Positions 8,283 to 17,964 of a DNA stretch of 64,000 nt are shown in pieces. Source of the stretch: DASYQD01 sp963837455 (lineage in GTDB: Bacteria; Acidobacteriota; Thermoanaerobaculia; Multivoradales; JAIOJS01); contig CAWINM010000005.1 in assembly GCA_963837455.1 (NCBI GenBank), forward strand, positions 8,855 to 72,854. Reading direction: 5' to 3'. Numbering within the stretch: the stretch's first letter is position 1; every line of letters starts with the position of its first letter. The notes below the pieces were generated by a model. It saw only the letters and a list, made by a program, of their open reading frames with translations, was not told the DNA's origin and ran no database searches. Made by a program: the position numbers and the translations under genes.

Positions 8283-9857
8283 CTACTCGACGCCCTGGGT
8301 GAGCTTCTTGACCAGTGGGCTCACCAGCAGCGCCACCAGGCCCGAGCCGCCGATGATCCACGCCACGGTGCGGAAGAGGTCTGCGGGCGCCAGCGTCTCG
8401 AGCCTTCCCGCCACCAGCCCGGCGATGAGGTTGCCGAGCGCCGCGGCCACGAACCACACGCCCATCATCTGCCCGACGCGGTCGCGCGGCGCCAGCTTGG
8501 TGAACGACGACAGCCCCACCGGCGACAGCGACAGCTCGCCGCAGGTATGGAGGAAGTAGGTCACCACCAGCCAGGCCATCGTCACCGGGTGCTCCTTGGT
8601 GGCGTTGGCGGCGCCCCACGCCAGCACCAGGAAGCCGGCCGCCAGCCCGATCAGACCGAGCGCGAACTTGAGCGGGATCGATGGGTTGGCGTGCCGCCGC
8701 GCCAGCCACGTCCACAGCCAGCCAAAGATCGGCGCGAAGACGATGATGAAGAACGGGTTGACGTTCTGCAGCCAGCCGGTGGGGAGCTCCCAGCCGAAGA
8801 GGTGGCGCTCGGTGAGGTCGCGGGCGAAGAGGTTGAGCGACGAGCCCGCCTGCTCGAACCCCGACCAGAAGATCGCCGCCAGGATGAACAGCCAGAACAT
8901 CACCACGATGCGTTTCTTTTCCACCGTGCCGTAGCCGCCGGCGAGCAGCAGATAGACGAAGTAGAGGATGGCGAGGGCGATGATCACGTAACCGAGCCCC
9001 TTGGCCACCGCCGTCAGCGAGAGGGCGAGCGTGCCGTTGAGGCCGAGGAAGACGAAGATGGCAACCACCAGGACCACCCCGCCGAGGATCAGGGAGAAAT
9101 TGCGGGTGCGGGTGGCAAGCACCGACGGCGAGTCCTCGCTGTGGAGAAGCCCGGCGCTGCCGAGCCGCTTCTCGCCCAGCCTGTACTGCACGAGCCCGAA
9201 GAGCATGCCGAAGCCCGCCGCCGAGAACCCCCAGTGCCAGTTGATCTTCTCGCCCAGCGTGCTGCACACGAACGGCCCGGCGACGGCGCCGAAGTTGATG
9301 CCCATGTAGTAAACCGAGAAGCCGGCGTCGCGCCGCGCCCCGCCCTCGGGGTAGAGGTCGCCGACGATGGTGCTGATGTTGGGCTTGAGCAGCCCGGTAC
9401 CGAGCACGATGAGCATCAACCCGGTGTAGAAGGTCGGCACCCCGGGCAGCCCGACCAGCGGCCCGGCGATGGTGAAGTGGCCGGCGGCGATCAGGCAGCC
9501 GCCGACGAACACCGCCTTGCGCTGCCCCCACAGCTTGTCCGCCACCCAACCGCCGGGCAGCGCCAGCAGGTAGACCATCGAGGTGTAGAGACCGTAGATC
9601 GCGGCCGCCTTCTCGACCTGGAACCCCAGACCGCCGTTGGCGATCGCCACCGGCGCCGTCATGAACAGCACCAGCAGGGCGCGCATCCCGTAGTAGGAGA
9701 GCCGCTCCCACATCTCGGTGAAGAACAGCGTCGACAGCCCCGCCGGGTGCCCGAACCAGGTCCCCACCTGGGGATGCTGCAGCGGCGGCTGATCGGTGGT
9801 CGTCGCCGCGATCTCCACCGCCTCCTGGTAAGGCTCCTTGTGCGGGCCGTCGCTCAT
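8283..9857 (-). CDS. Proton-coupled oligopeptide transporter, POT/PTR2 family
   Basis: Imports di- and tripeptides with protons across the inner membrane. The 524-residue MFS protein has the diagnostic ExxER-type motif in EMWERLSYYGMRALL, the PTR2 segment GGWVADKLWGQRKAV, about twelve to fourteen hydrophobic segments, and a C-terminal segment matching the family (GELSLSPVGLSSFTKLAP). The ATG at 9857 is chosen because a strong Shine-Dalgarno sequence (GGGAGGTGA) precedes it by a few bases; the upstream GTG at 9872 lies within that site. No linked peptidase gene is seen. Confidence 0.95.
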   Translation of the reverse strand: MSDGPHKEPYQEAVEIAATTTDQPPLQHPQVGTWFGHPAGLSTLFFTEMWERLSYYGMRALLVLFMTAPVAIANGGLGFQVEKAAAIYGLYTSMVYLLALPGGWVADKLWGQRKAVFVGGCLIAAGHFTIAGPLVGLPGVPTFYTGLMLIVLGTGLLKPNISTIVGDLYPEGGARRDAGFSVYYMGINFGAVAGPFVCSTLGEKINWHWGFSAAGFGMLFGLVQYRLGEKRLGSAGLLHSEDSPSVLATRTRNFSLILGGVVLVVAIFVFLGLNGTLALSLTAVAKGLGYVIIALAILYFVYLLLAGGYGTVEKKRIVVMFWLFILAAIFWSGFEQAGSSLNLFARDLTERHLFGWELPTGWLQNVNPFFIIVFAPIFGWLWTWLARRHANPSIPLKFALGLIGLAAGFLVLAWGAANATKEHPVTMAWLVVTYFLHTCGELSLSPVGLSSFTKLAPRDRVGQMMGVWFVAAALGNLIAGLVAGRLETLAPADLFRTVAWIIGGSGLVALLVSPLVKKLTQGVE

Positions 9858-10089
9858 CGCGTCACCTCCCACCTCGGTTGATGCCGCTCGTCAGCGGCGG
9901 CGGCGCCGGCGACGGGCGTGCGGGTCAGCAAGAGTGTTGCCGGGAGGGAAGGATAGTACGGGGCGAGGGGCGAGGGATACCGCCGAGGCCGAACGGGCCC
10001 ACGGCGGGCCAAACCGGTCACGGCTTCCCCACCGGCGACAGGCAAGCCCGAGGCGGGGCGCTCGCGGCTTCGCAGCCCAGCCGGTCGCG

Positions 10090-11496
10090 TCAGCCGCGAC
10101 CGCCAGCGATCGACAGCCGGAGGAGAGCGCAGGCAGCGAGGAGCAGCGCGAGCACCAGCAGCCCGCGGCCGTCGAGCGCCGGGATCACCACCGCCGGACC
10201 GAGGGCGACATCCGCCGTGCTCGTCACCTGCGCGGTGGCGGTCCCCGGCGGGTCGTCGCTCAGCGTCACCACCACGGCGAACGTGCCCGCGCCGCCGTAG
10301 GTGTGCGTGCCGTTCACCGTGAAGGAACCGGCGCCGCCGCTAACGGTGCCGGCAGAGACGTTGCTGTCGCCCCAGTCGATGGTCGCCGTGAAGTCGCCGG
10401 GCGGGCTGGCGGTGTCGGCATCGGTGAAGGTGGCCACGGCGCCGCTGAACGGCACGTTAGCCTGGGCGGCGAAGGCCAACGGGCTGCCAGAGAGCACGTC
10501 CGCCTCGGCCACCGTCGCCGTGCCGGTGTCGCCGGCGCTGGCGCCGGCGCCGCTGGTCTCGGTGACCGTCGTGGTGACGGTGAACGACCCTTCGTCCGCA
10601 AAGGTGTGCTGGCCCGTCAGCGTGAACGAACCGCTGCCGCCCGCGACCGTACCGGCCGTCACGTTGCCGTCGCCCCAGTCGATGGTCGCCGCGAAGTCTG
10701 CCGCCGTCAGGGCGGTGTTGGCATCGGAGAAGTTGGCGACCGTGCCGTTGAAGCTCGCATCCTCGGCGGTCGCGAAGCTCGTGGAGGTCACCGTCAGGCC
10801 GGCGGCGACCTGTGCGGTGCTGGTGACGGTGGCGGTCGCCGTTCCCGGAGCATCGTCGGACAAGGTGACCATGACCGGGAAGGTGCCCGGAGCAGCGTAA
10901 GTGTGCGTGCCAGTGACCGAAAGCGCGCCGCCACCGCCGCTGACGGTGCCCGCCGAAGTCGTTGCATCACCCCAGTCGATGGTGGCCGTGAAATCACCGG
11001 GCACGGCGGCGGTGAGCGTATCGGTGAAGGTCGCCACCGTGGTAGTGAAGCTCACCCCCGACGGCGCCGAGAAGGTCATCGGCGTTCCCGAAAGCACGTC
11101 TGCCTCGGCGATGATCGCCGAGTCCGTCGCCGTCGCCGTGCCGGTCCCCGGTGCGACGTCCGAGATGGTAACGGTGGCGGTGAACACTCCCTCGTCAGTG
11201 TAGGTGTGCTGGCCGAGCACGACGAAGGCCGCGCTCGAGAAGCCGATGGTGGTGGCGGGGGTCACCGGGGTGCCGTCGCCCCAGTCGATCGAGACAGTGA
11301 AGTCGGCGGGGTTGGCGGCGGGATCGTCGTCCTCGAAGGTCGCCACCGCGCCGTCGAACGAGGAGTCCTCGGTGGCCGCGAAGTCGACCGGGAACGCAGT
11401 GATGACGGTGGCATGCACGGCACCCGCGGCGAGGGTGCCCAGGAACATCGCCATCGCCACCCGAGCCAGGCTCGCCACGGACCTCCGATCGTTCAT
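10090..11496 (-). CDS. Secreted protein with four PKD-type repeats and an IPTL-CTERM-like tail
   Basis: Probably a surface or sorted extracellular protein. The start at 11496 has GGAGGG placed correctly upstream. A signal peptide ends near AVHA. Four repeats of about 95-100 residues follow, each with an F(T/A)(V/A)(T/S)IDWGD core and a G-(Q/T)-H-T-(Y/F) core, typical of PKD or CalX-like beta-sandwich domains. The protein ends with IPALDGRGLLVLALLLAA and a short Arg-containing tail, which matches the layout of IPTL-CTERM sorting signals (motif, hydrophobic helix, basic end). Function beyond adhesion or structure cannot be inferred. Confidence 0.8.
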   Translation of the reverse strand: MNDRRSVASLARVAMAMFLGTLAAGAVHATVITAFPVDFAATEDSSFDGAVATFEDDDPAANPADFTVSIDWGDGTPVTPATTIGFSSAAFVVLGQHTYTDEGVFTATVTISDVAPGTGTATATDSAIIAEADVLSGTPMTFSAPSGVSFTTTVATFTDTLTAAVPGDFTATIDWGDATTSAGTVSGGGGALSVTGTHTYAAPGTFPVMVTLSDDAPGTATATVTSTAQVAAGLTVTSTSFATAEDASFNGTVANFSDANTALTAADFAATIDWGDGNVTAGTVAGGSGSFTLTGQHTFADEGSFTVTTTVTETSGAGASAGDTGTATVAEADVLSGSPLAFAAQANVPFSGAVATFTDADTASPPGDFTATIDWGDSNVSAGTVSGGAGSFTVNGTHTYGGAGTFAVVVTLSDDPPGTATAQVTSTADVALGPAVVIPALDGRGLLVLALLLAACALLRLSIAGGRG

Positions 11497-11848
11497 GGGC
11501 ACACCCTCCGCGCGATTGCCACCGGCAGGCGCACACTAGCAAACCTGCCGCCGCAATTTCACCCGTGCTCCCGCTTCCCGGGCCCCGTCTCCGGCCGCCG
11601 ACACCCGAGCTCCGTCGGCAGGGAGGTTCGGCGAGACTCTCGGCTGCCCGGCGCGGAGCCCCCACCGGCCGACGGGGCGCCGCGCGGAGCCCGCCCGCGG
11701 GCTCCGGGAAACCTGCGGTTTGGAGTGTCGCTCCCACCGACGCTTCGACCCGCGACCAGGGAACGAGGAGTCGCGGATCTTCTGTGCCCTCGGCGCTCCG
11801 GCCCCCGGCTCCTGCCGGCCGGAGGAGCTGTAGAGTCGCCTTCACTGC
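11497..11848. other. Divergent intergenic region, 352 nt
   Basis: Lies between the leftward PKD gene and the rightward beta-propeller gene and should hold both promoters. It is GC-rich. A GGAGGAGC sequence at about 11821-11828 lies some 20 nt before ATG 11849, too far to be a good ribosome site. No repeat or RNA gene recognised. Confidence 0.3.
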
Positions 11849-13360
11849 ATGCGCGAGCTGCCACCCCTGCTCGTCTGCCTTCTGCTCGCCTCCCCGTCGG
11901 CGGCCCGCGCCGCCGACTGGCCGCAGCTCGATTTCGACGCCAGCCACAGCGGCAACAACCCGCTCGAGTCGACCCTCAGCGCCGCCAACGTGGCGACGCT
12001 CCACGTCCTCTACCACGTGGCCCTGCCGGGGGTCGCCGACGGCGCTCCCGCGTTCCTCGCCGCCGTGGCCACGGCCGAGGGCGCCAAGGACCTCCTCTTC
12101 GTGACCACCAAGGACGGCCAGATCGTGGCGCTCGACGCCGCCACCGGAGACGTCCTGTGGTCGCACCAGCCGGCCACCGGCCCTCGCTACACGACCTCGT
12201 CGCCGGCGCTCGACCCCGGCCGCGGCTTCGTCTACTCCTATGCGCTCGATGGGCGGGTGCACAAGTACCAGGTCGACGATGGCACCGAGGTCACCAGCGG
12301 TGGCTGGCCGCAGCTCGCGACCCTCAAGCCCGACGTCGAGAAGGGCTCCTCGGCGCTGACGGTGGCCACCACCGGCGCCGGGGCTTCCTACCTCTACATC
12401 GCCAACGGCGGCTATCCCGGCGACGCCGGCGACTACCAGGGTCATGTGACCACGGTCGACCTCGCCACCGGCGCGCAGACCGTCTTCAACGCCGCCTGCA
12501 GCGACACCAGCGTGCACTTCGTCGAGCTCGGCGTGCCCGACTGCCCGCACGTGCAGACCGCGGTGTGGGCGCGCGCCGGCGTGGTGTACGACGCGAGCCT
12601 CGGCAAGCTCTTCTTCGCCACCGGCAACGGCGACTTCGACGGCGACAGCGGCGGCAAGGACTGGGGCGACAGCGTGCTGGCGATCGCCGCCGACGGCACC
12701 GGCAGCGGCGGCGGGCCTCTCGACAGCTACACGCCGACCAACTTCCAGCACCTCGACGACGCCGACCTCGACCTCGGGAGCACGGCGCCCGCCCTGCTGC
12801 CCACCGGCGGTGGGGCGCCGCACCTGGCCGTGCAGAGCGGCAAGGACAGCCGGTTGCGCCTGCTCGACCTCGACGACCTCTCCGGCGCCGGAGGCCCGGG
12901 GCACGTCGGCGGCGAGCTGCAGAACCTCGCCGTCCCCCAGGGAGGCCCGGTGCTGAGCGCGCCCATCGGCTGGGCCAATCCGGGCGACGGCAGCGCCTGG
13001 CTCTTCGTCGCCGACGGCAACGGCATCGCCGGCCTGCGCCTCGACCTCTCGGGCTCGCCGGCCTTGCAGCCCCAGTGGACCGACGGCACCGGCGGCAGCT
13101 CGCCCATCCTCGCCAACGGCGTCCTCTACTACGCCACCTCGAGCGGCGTGCGCGCGCTCGACCCGTCGACCGGCAACGAGCTGTGGCACGACAACAGCCC
13201 CGTGAGCCTCCACTGGGAGAGCCCCATCGTCGTCCACGGCCGCCTGTACTTCACCGACGAGGCCCGCAACCTCTGGGTCTATACGAGCAGCCTCTTCTTC
13301 CAGAACGGCTTCGAGTCGGGCAACACCGCTTCCTGGTCAGCGGTCGAGGCTGGGGAGTGA
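11849..13360 (+). CDS. Secreted PQQ-like beta-propeller protein with FESG-W C-terminal tag
   Basis: Exported protein of 503 residues. A signal peptide ends near ARAAD. The body has repeated beta-propeller blades of the PQQ enzyme/BamB type (for example DGQIVALDAATGDVLW, GVRALDPSTGNELW). It lacks recognisable quinoprotein dehydrogenase active-site residues, so it is more likely a binding or structural protein than an enzyme. The last 20 residues, FFQNGFESGNTASWSA and following, match a recurring C-terminal motif of secreted proteins (GFESG-x4-W) thought to be a sorting or anchoring tag. It is divergent from the PKD protein. Confidence 0.75.
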   Translation: MRELPPLLVCLLLASPSAARAADWPQLDFDASHSGNNPLESTLSAANVATLHVLYHVALPGVADGAPAFLAAVATAEGAKDLLFVTTKDGQIVALDAATGDVLWSHQPATGPRYTTSSPALDPGRGFVYSYALDGRVHKYQVDDGTEVTSGGWPQLATLKPDVEKGSSALTVATTGAGASYLYIANGGYPGDAGDYQGHVTTVDLATGAQTVFNAACSDTSVHFVELGVPDCPHVQTAVWARAGVVYDASLGKLFFATGNGDFDGDSGGKDWGDSVLAIAADGTGSGGGPLDSYTPTNFQHLDDADLDLGSTAPALLPTGGGAPHLAVQSGKDSRLRLLDLDDLSGAGGPGHVGGELQNLAVPQGGPVLSAPIGWANPGDGSAWLFVADGNGIAGLRLDLSGSPALQPQWTDGTGGSSPILANGVLYYATSSGVRALDPSTGNELWHDNSPVSLHWESPIVVHGRLYFTDEARNLWVYTSSLFFQNGFESGNTASWSAVEAGE

Positions 13361-13529
13361 GCGGCGGGTCTCACCGACCTAGCTCGTGAGAGGTGGGGTG
13401 CCCATGCGGTCGACGAGGCGACGGCCAACCTCCGCGAGCGATCGAGCTCTACCTCGAGCCCGTCGGGGATGATCTCGCCAACGCACGGGTCGGACTCGAC
13501 AGCTCTCTGCGGTCGGTGGCAGTCCTGGC

Positions 13530-13805
13530 CTAGCCCTCCTCGACGAAGCGGATGAGGTCGAACGGCGCTTCGAAATTCGTGCCGCACCCCCCGCAGTACA
13601 GCCGGTGATGCGCTCCCTCGGGATCGTCGCTGTACATGCCCCGCCGGTCGACGACGATGCCGTGTTGCGCCGCAACGTCCGGAGTACGGTACGCCTTGTC
13701 CTCCTCCCAACCCACATCGTCACTCCCGCACTTGGGACAGAGAAGCGGGCCGTCGTCCTGGAGCTCGGATCTCCTGGGCCACGGCTTCATGTCGTAGGGC
13801 TTCAT
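13530..13805 (-). CDS. Small zinc-ribbon protein of unknown function
   Basis: A 91-residue protein starting MKPYDMKPWP with two cysteine knuckles, CPKC at about residue 28 and YCGGCG near residue 73, spaced as in treble-clef or zinc-ribbon folds, and an acidic C-terminus. The frame stays open upstream to 13994, but that extension is Arg/Ala-rich shadow sequence and overlaps the helicase start, so ATG 13805 is preferred. No partner gene is obvious; the helicase at 13931 is divergent. Confidence 0.6.
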   Translation of the reverse strand: MKPYDMKPWPRRSELQDDGPLLCPKCGSDDVGWEEDKAYRTPDVAAQHGIVVDRRGMYSDDPEGAHHRLYCGGCGTNFEAPFDLIRFVEEG

Positions 13806-13930
13806 GACGGCCAACGCTACCTCGAACTGAGGTGGCGCCTTGCTCGAGGAGCGCGCGAGGGTGTGGCGCGCCAGCCGCGAGGCGTGGGCGAGCGATCGCC
13901 CAGCCCGCGTGATTGCGAGATACTCGGGCG

Positions 13931-16900
13931 GTGCCTCGCTCGCTGCCCGACGGGGTCTACGAGCACCTGGTGACGCTGGAGCTGGAGCGCGCATTGGCGA
14001 CGCTCGAGCCCCACCGCCAGCAGGTGCTCGAGGAGCTCGGTGACGTGGAGGCTCACCTCGCGCTGGCCCGGCACCTGGGCCGCGAGGTCGAGCGGACCCT
14101 CCAAGGGCTGCCGAGCCAGGCCCGCGATGGCGCCGCTCGCGAGGTGGTCGACCGCCTGATCGATCTTCTCGCGGCGCTCGCCGCCGAGCGTGGGCTCGAG
14201 ACCGAGCCGATCCTCCAGCAGCGAGTGACCCCGCCGCCGCGACAGCTGCTTGCCATCCATCGCGGCGCGGTCCCGCTGCGACCTACGTCGTCGCTAGCGT
14301 CCTCGACCCTGCTGACACGCAATCGCGCCGAGCCGGCGCTCGGTAACGAGCTCGCCCGCGAGATCGCCACCGCCGACCGCATCGACGCCATCGTCGCCTT
14401 CGTCACCGTCGGTGGCGTCCGCGCCATTCGCGACGCCCTCGACGACTTTGCGCGCCGGGGCACGGGCGAGCGGATGCGCCTGCTGACCACCACCTTCACC
14501 GGCACCACCGAGGCCGAAGCCCTCGACGCTCTCGCCCAGTTGCCGGGCGTTGCCGTGAGAGTTTCCTACGACGTGCGGCGAACCCGCCTGCACGCCAAGG
14601 CCTGGCTGTTCCACCGCGACTCTGGGCTCTCGACCGCGTACATCGGCTCGGCGAATCTCACGGCGACCGCGCTCGGGGGCGGCCAGGAGTGGATGGTCAA
14701 GATCTGCGCCGCCGACCTGCCGCAGGTTGTCGAGAAGTTCGAGGGTACCTTCGCCACCCTCTGGGCGGACCCCGAATTCGAAGCCTACGACCCAGCGAGC
14801 GACGACCAGCGCCAGAGGCTTCGTGCCGCGCTCGGCTCCGAGCGCCGGTCCGCGGGCGACGTCACGACGCTGATCACCCTCCGGCCCTACCCGTTCCAGG
14901 AAGAGATCCTCGATCGGCTCGCCGCCGAGCGCGCGATCCACGGTCGCCACCGCAACCTCGTGGTCGCCGCCACCGGCACCGGGAAGACGGTGATCGCCGC
15001 CTTCGACTACGCCCGGATCGCTGCTGCCGCGGGAGTGCGGCCGCGGCTCCTCTTCCTGGCCCACCGTCGCGAGATCCTGACCCAAGCGCGCGACACCTTC
15101 CGTCACGCCCTCCAGGACGGAGCCTTCGGCGAGCTGCTCGCAGGAGGCGACGAGCCGGAGCTCTTCGAGCATGTGTTCGCGACCATCCAGAGCACCGCGA
15201 GCGGCACGCTCGATCGCCTCGGACCCGACCATTGGCGGCACGTGATCATCGACGAGTGCCACCACGTCCCGGCCGCCTCCTACCAGGCCGTGGTCACGCG
15301 GCTCACACCCGACGTGCTGGTCGGCCTTACCGCGACTCCGGAGCGCAGCGATGGCCGCTCGCTGCTGCCGGATTTCGGCGGCCACATCGCCGCCGAGCTG
15401 CGCCTGTGGAGCGCCCTCGACGCGCAACTCCTGGTCCCCTTCGAGTACTTTGGCCTCACCGACACCGTCGACCTGCGGCAGGTCCGCTGGACCCGGACCG
15501 GCTACGACCTCGCCGCACTCGCCGGCGTCTACACCGGCAACGAAGCTCGGGCTTCGCTCATCCTCGGGCAGCTGCAGCGGCGAGTCGTCGACTTGCGGGG
15601 CCTGCGCGCGCTGGGCTTCTGCGTCAGCGTCGATCACGCCGAGTTCATGGCAGACCGATTTGCCGCAGCCGGAGTGCCCGCCCTGGCGCTCCATGGCGAC
15701 TCCCCAGACGAGCTCCGACGCGATGCCCCACGGCGACTGCGCGACCGCGAGGTCAACGTCCTGTTCACCTGCGACCTCTACAACGAGGGCGTCGACCTCC
15801 CGTTCGTCGACACCCTCCTGCTGCTGCGGCCGACCCAGAGCGCCACCCTGTTCCTGCAGCAGCTCGGTCGCGGCCTACGCCACCACGATCGCAAGACCTC
15901 GTGTCTGGTACTCGACTTCATCGGCCAGCACCACGAGCAGTTCCGCTTCGATGCAGTGCTGGCGGCGCTCACCGGAGTGCCACGCGCCCACCTGCGCCGG
16001 GCCGTGACGGACGGCTTCCCCTTCCTGCCCAGCGGCTGCACCCTGCAGCTCGACGCCGTCGCCCGCAACCAGATCCTCGATTCGCTGCGGAGCACGTTGC
16101 GAGGGGCCAAGCGGCTTGCTGCCGAGCTGCGCGAAACGGCGGCAGTGCTCGGCGAGCAAGTCTCGCTCAGCCGCTTCCTCGAAGAGACAGTCCGCGAGCC
16201 GGAGGACGTTTACGACGCGGGTGGGTGGACGACCCTGCGCCGGCGCGCTGGCCTCGAGACCGGCACCGACGAAGAGACCGAGGACCTCAGTCGGCGCCTC
16301 GGTTGGCTCCTCCACGTCGACGAGCCTCCGCGCCTGCGCGCATACCGGAGCGCCGTCCTCGCCACGCAGCAAGGAAGGGCCCCGGCGCTCGCTCCGCGCG
16401 ATCGCACGCGGATCCAGATGCTCGAGCTCCAGCTCAACCACCGCGGCGTGATCCGCACCGCCGAGGAGACCGTGCATGAGCTCGCGACCCGACCGGGAAT
16501 CGCCTCCGAGCTGGTCGAGCTCTGCGAGGTTCTCGAAGACCGCGTCGGTCTCGCGTCCGACAGCTACCCGGTGCCCGAGTGGCCACTGGCGCTTCATCGC
16601 CACTACCAGCGACGTGAGATCGTCGCCGCCGTCGGCTTCGTGCGCGCCGGGGAGAAGGGCAAGACACCACAGGGCGGCATCCTCAAGCTCGATGGCGGCC
16701 GCGAGCTCTTGTTCGTGACGCTCGACAAGTCCGGCAAGGGCTTCTCGCCGTCGACGCGCTACCGCGACTACGCAGTGAGCCGTGAGTGCTTCCACTGGGA
16801 AACGCAGGGCGCCGCCAGTGTCGACCGGGCCAGCGGCCGGCGCTACGTCGAGAGCCCCGGCAACGGCTGCACCTTTCACCTGTTCGTGCGCACCGATCCG

Positions 16901-17038
16901 AGCGCGGCCTACGCATTCCTCGGGCCACTCGAGTACCAGTCTCACAGCGGCGACCGGCCGATCGCCATCACCTGGCGGCTCGTGCAGGCGATGCCGGCGG
17001 CGCTGTTCGAGCGATATGCGACGCTGCGGCCGGGCTAG
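13931..17038 (+). CDS. PLD-nuclease/SF2 helicase fusion with DUF3427 C-terminal domain
   Basis: Large nucleic-acid enzyme of about 1035 residues. After a helical N-terminal region (about 1-130) comes a phospholipase D-like domain with a single HKD-type motif (LHAKAWLF, then YIGSANLT). Next is a superfamily 2 helicase: ATGTGKT (Walker A), IIDECHH (DEAD-box variant), GLTATPERSD, and QQLGRGLRHHD as motif VI. The C-terminal 250 residues match the DUF3427 region (GGILKLDGGRELLFVTLDKS). Such fusions are suspected of DNA restriction or repair. GTG 13931 is chosen because homologues begin near LPDGVYEHLV; a TTG at 13913 is the alternative. Confidence 0.85.
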   Translation: MPRSLPDGVYEHLVTLELERALATLEPHRQQVLEELGDVEAHLALARHLGREVERTLQGLPSQARDGAAREVVDRLIDLLAALAAERGLETEPILQQRVTPPPRQLLAIHRGAVPLRPTSSLASSTLLTRNRAEPALGNELAREIATADRIDAIVAFVTVGGVRAIRDALDDFARRGTGERMRLLTTTFTGTTEAEALDALAQLPGVAVRVSYDVRRTRLHAKAWLFHRDSGLSTAYIGSANLTATALGGGQEWMVKICAADLPQVVEKFEGTFATLWADPEFEAYDPASDDQRQRLRAALGSERRSAGDVTTLITLRPYPFQEEILDRLAAERAIHGRHRNLVVAATGTGKTVIAAFDYARIAAAAGVRPRLLFLAHRREILTQARDTFRHALQDGAFGELLAGGDEPELFEHVFATIQSTASGTLDRLGPDHWRHVIIDECHHVPAASYQAVVTRLTPDVLVGLTATPERSDGRSLLPDFGGHIAAELRLWSALDAQLLVPFEYFGLTDTVDLRQVRWTRTGYDLAALAGVYTGNEARASLILGQLQRRVVDLRGLRALGFCVSVDHAEFMADRFAAAGVPALALHGDSPDELRRDAPRRLRDREVNVLFTCDLYNEGVDLPFVDTLLLLRPTQSATLFLQQLGRGLRHHDRKTSCLVLDFIGQHHEQFRFDAVLAALTGVPRAHLRRAVTDGFPFLPSGCTLQLDAVARNQILDSLRSTLRGAKRLAAELRETAAVLGEQVSLSRFLEETVREPEDVYDAGGWTTLRRRAGLETGTDEETEDLSRRLGWLLHVDEPPRLRAYRSAVLATQQGRAPALAPRDRTRIQMLELQLNHRGVIRTAEETVHELATRPGIASELVELCEVLEDRVGLASDSYPVPEWPLALHRHYQRREIVAAVGFVRAGEKGKTPQGGILKLDGGRELLFVTLDKSGKGFSPSTRYRDYAVSRECFHWETQGAASVDRASGRRYVESPGNGCTFHLFVRTDPSAAYAFLGPLEYQSHSGDRPIAITWRLVQAMPAALFERYATLRPG

Positions 17039-17149
17039 CGGTCGATTGGAGTCGCTGGCCCGTCAGGTCGAGTGTGCTCAGTAGCGGCCCCACGACTCTC
17101 CCCGGTAGTAGCAGTAGCAGCTCCCCGCGGCGGGCGACTCCGCGGCCGC

Positions 17150-17704
17150 TCAGCGACTGAAGCTAGCGATCTCCTCGAGCGTGATGCGGGAGAGCACTGC
17201 TCCGGTCGCCGGGTCGACGAGCTCCTGATCGCCGGTGAGCGTCCCCGACAACTCTCGCGAGTCGCCGGTCAGGACGAGCCGCGACCCTGCCGTCCGGATT
17301 CGCGTCGGCATGCCACGACAGTCGAAGTCTGACTCCCGCGGCGGGCTGACGCTGGTCGCGTCGAGTGTCGAGGCCGTGACGGTGCCCGCGAACGACTCCG
17401 TCTGCCCGTTGCCGGTGAACTCGAGCACGACGTCCACCGCCGCACCACTCTGCTGGATATGGGCCACGTACTGGCCGCGCACGCCCCGATTGGCGTTGTG
17501 TGCGTCCGCCAGGCAGTTTCCCTCGGGCGTGGCGTGGGCGACCTCCTCATAGCCCTGCCAGTCTCCTGCCGCCTGCAGGAGGGGCGTCGGGGGCGGCTCG
17601 CTGGGGGATCCCCCCGAGCCGCCCGAGCACGCCGATAGCAGCAAGTAGACGGGGGGCGCTAGCAGCCGGAGCGCCGGGCTTCCACGCCTTGCTCTCGCTT
17701 TCAT
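17150..17704 (-). CDS. Putative lipoprotein of unknown function
   Basis: A 184-residue protein with a lipoprotein signal (Arg-rich start, hydrophobic core, lipobox LLSAC), a Ser/Gly/Pro linker, and a beta-rich domain containing three cysteines besides the anchor: NCLADAH, and FDCRGMP. It resembles small lipocalin-like or TPR-free lipoproteins that bind envelope ligands, but I do not recognise the family. A decayed paralogue lies next to it (17965-18440), which shares the pattern G-x-C-x-A-D-x-H and the order of beta strands. Confidence 0.65.
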   Translation of the reverse strand: MKARARRGSPALRLLAPPVYLLLSACSGGSGGSPSEPPPTPLLQAAGDWQGYEEVAHATPEGNCLADAHNANRGVRGQYVAHIQQSGAAVDVVLEFTGNGQTESFAGTVTASTLDATSVSPPRESDFDCRGMPTRIRTAGSRLVLTGDSRELSGTLTGDQELVDPATGAVLSRITLEEIASFSR

Positions 17705-17964
17705 CGTCGAGCCTCCCCTCGCAAGTCAGTCGGATGCAGAGGTCGCCGCCGGGGCTCTCCCAGCCGCACGACGGTGGTCGGCCTCGCCTGGGACCCTCCT
17801 GGCCACGTCTTGCATGTCGAGCCCTCGGCTCCTTGGGTGAGGCCCTCCCAATGCGATCGGCAAGCCCTTCGCGTCGAGGCGCCGGGCCCGCGAGGCTGCT
17901 CCTCTAGCGCGTGAGCTCGACGGTGTCATGGACGGTGACACGGCCGGCGGCCGCACCGGCGCCG

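Noticed and set aside
9838..13389. 1183-residue plus-strand open frame
   Set aside because: Runs antisense to the PKD protein and out of frame with the beta-propeller gene; composition is low-complexity Arg/Gly.
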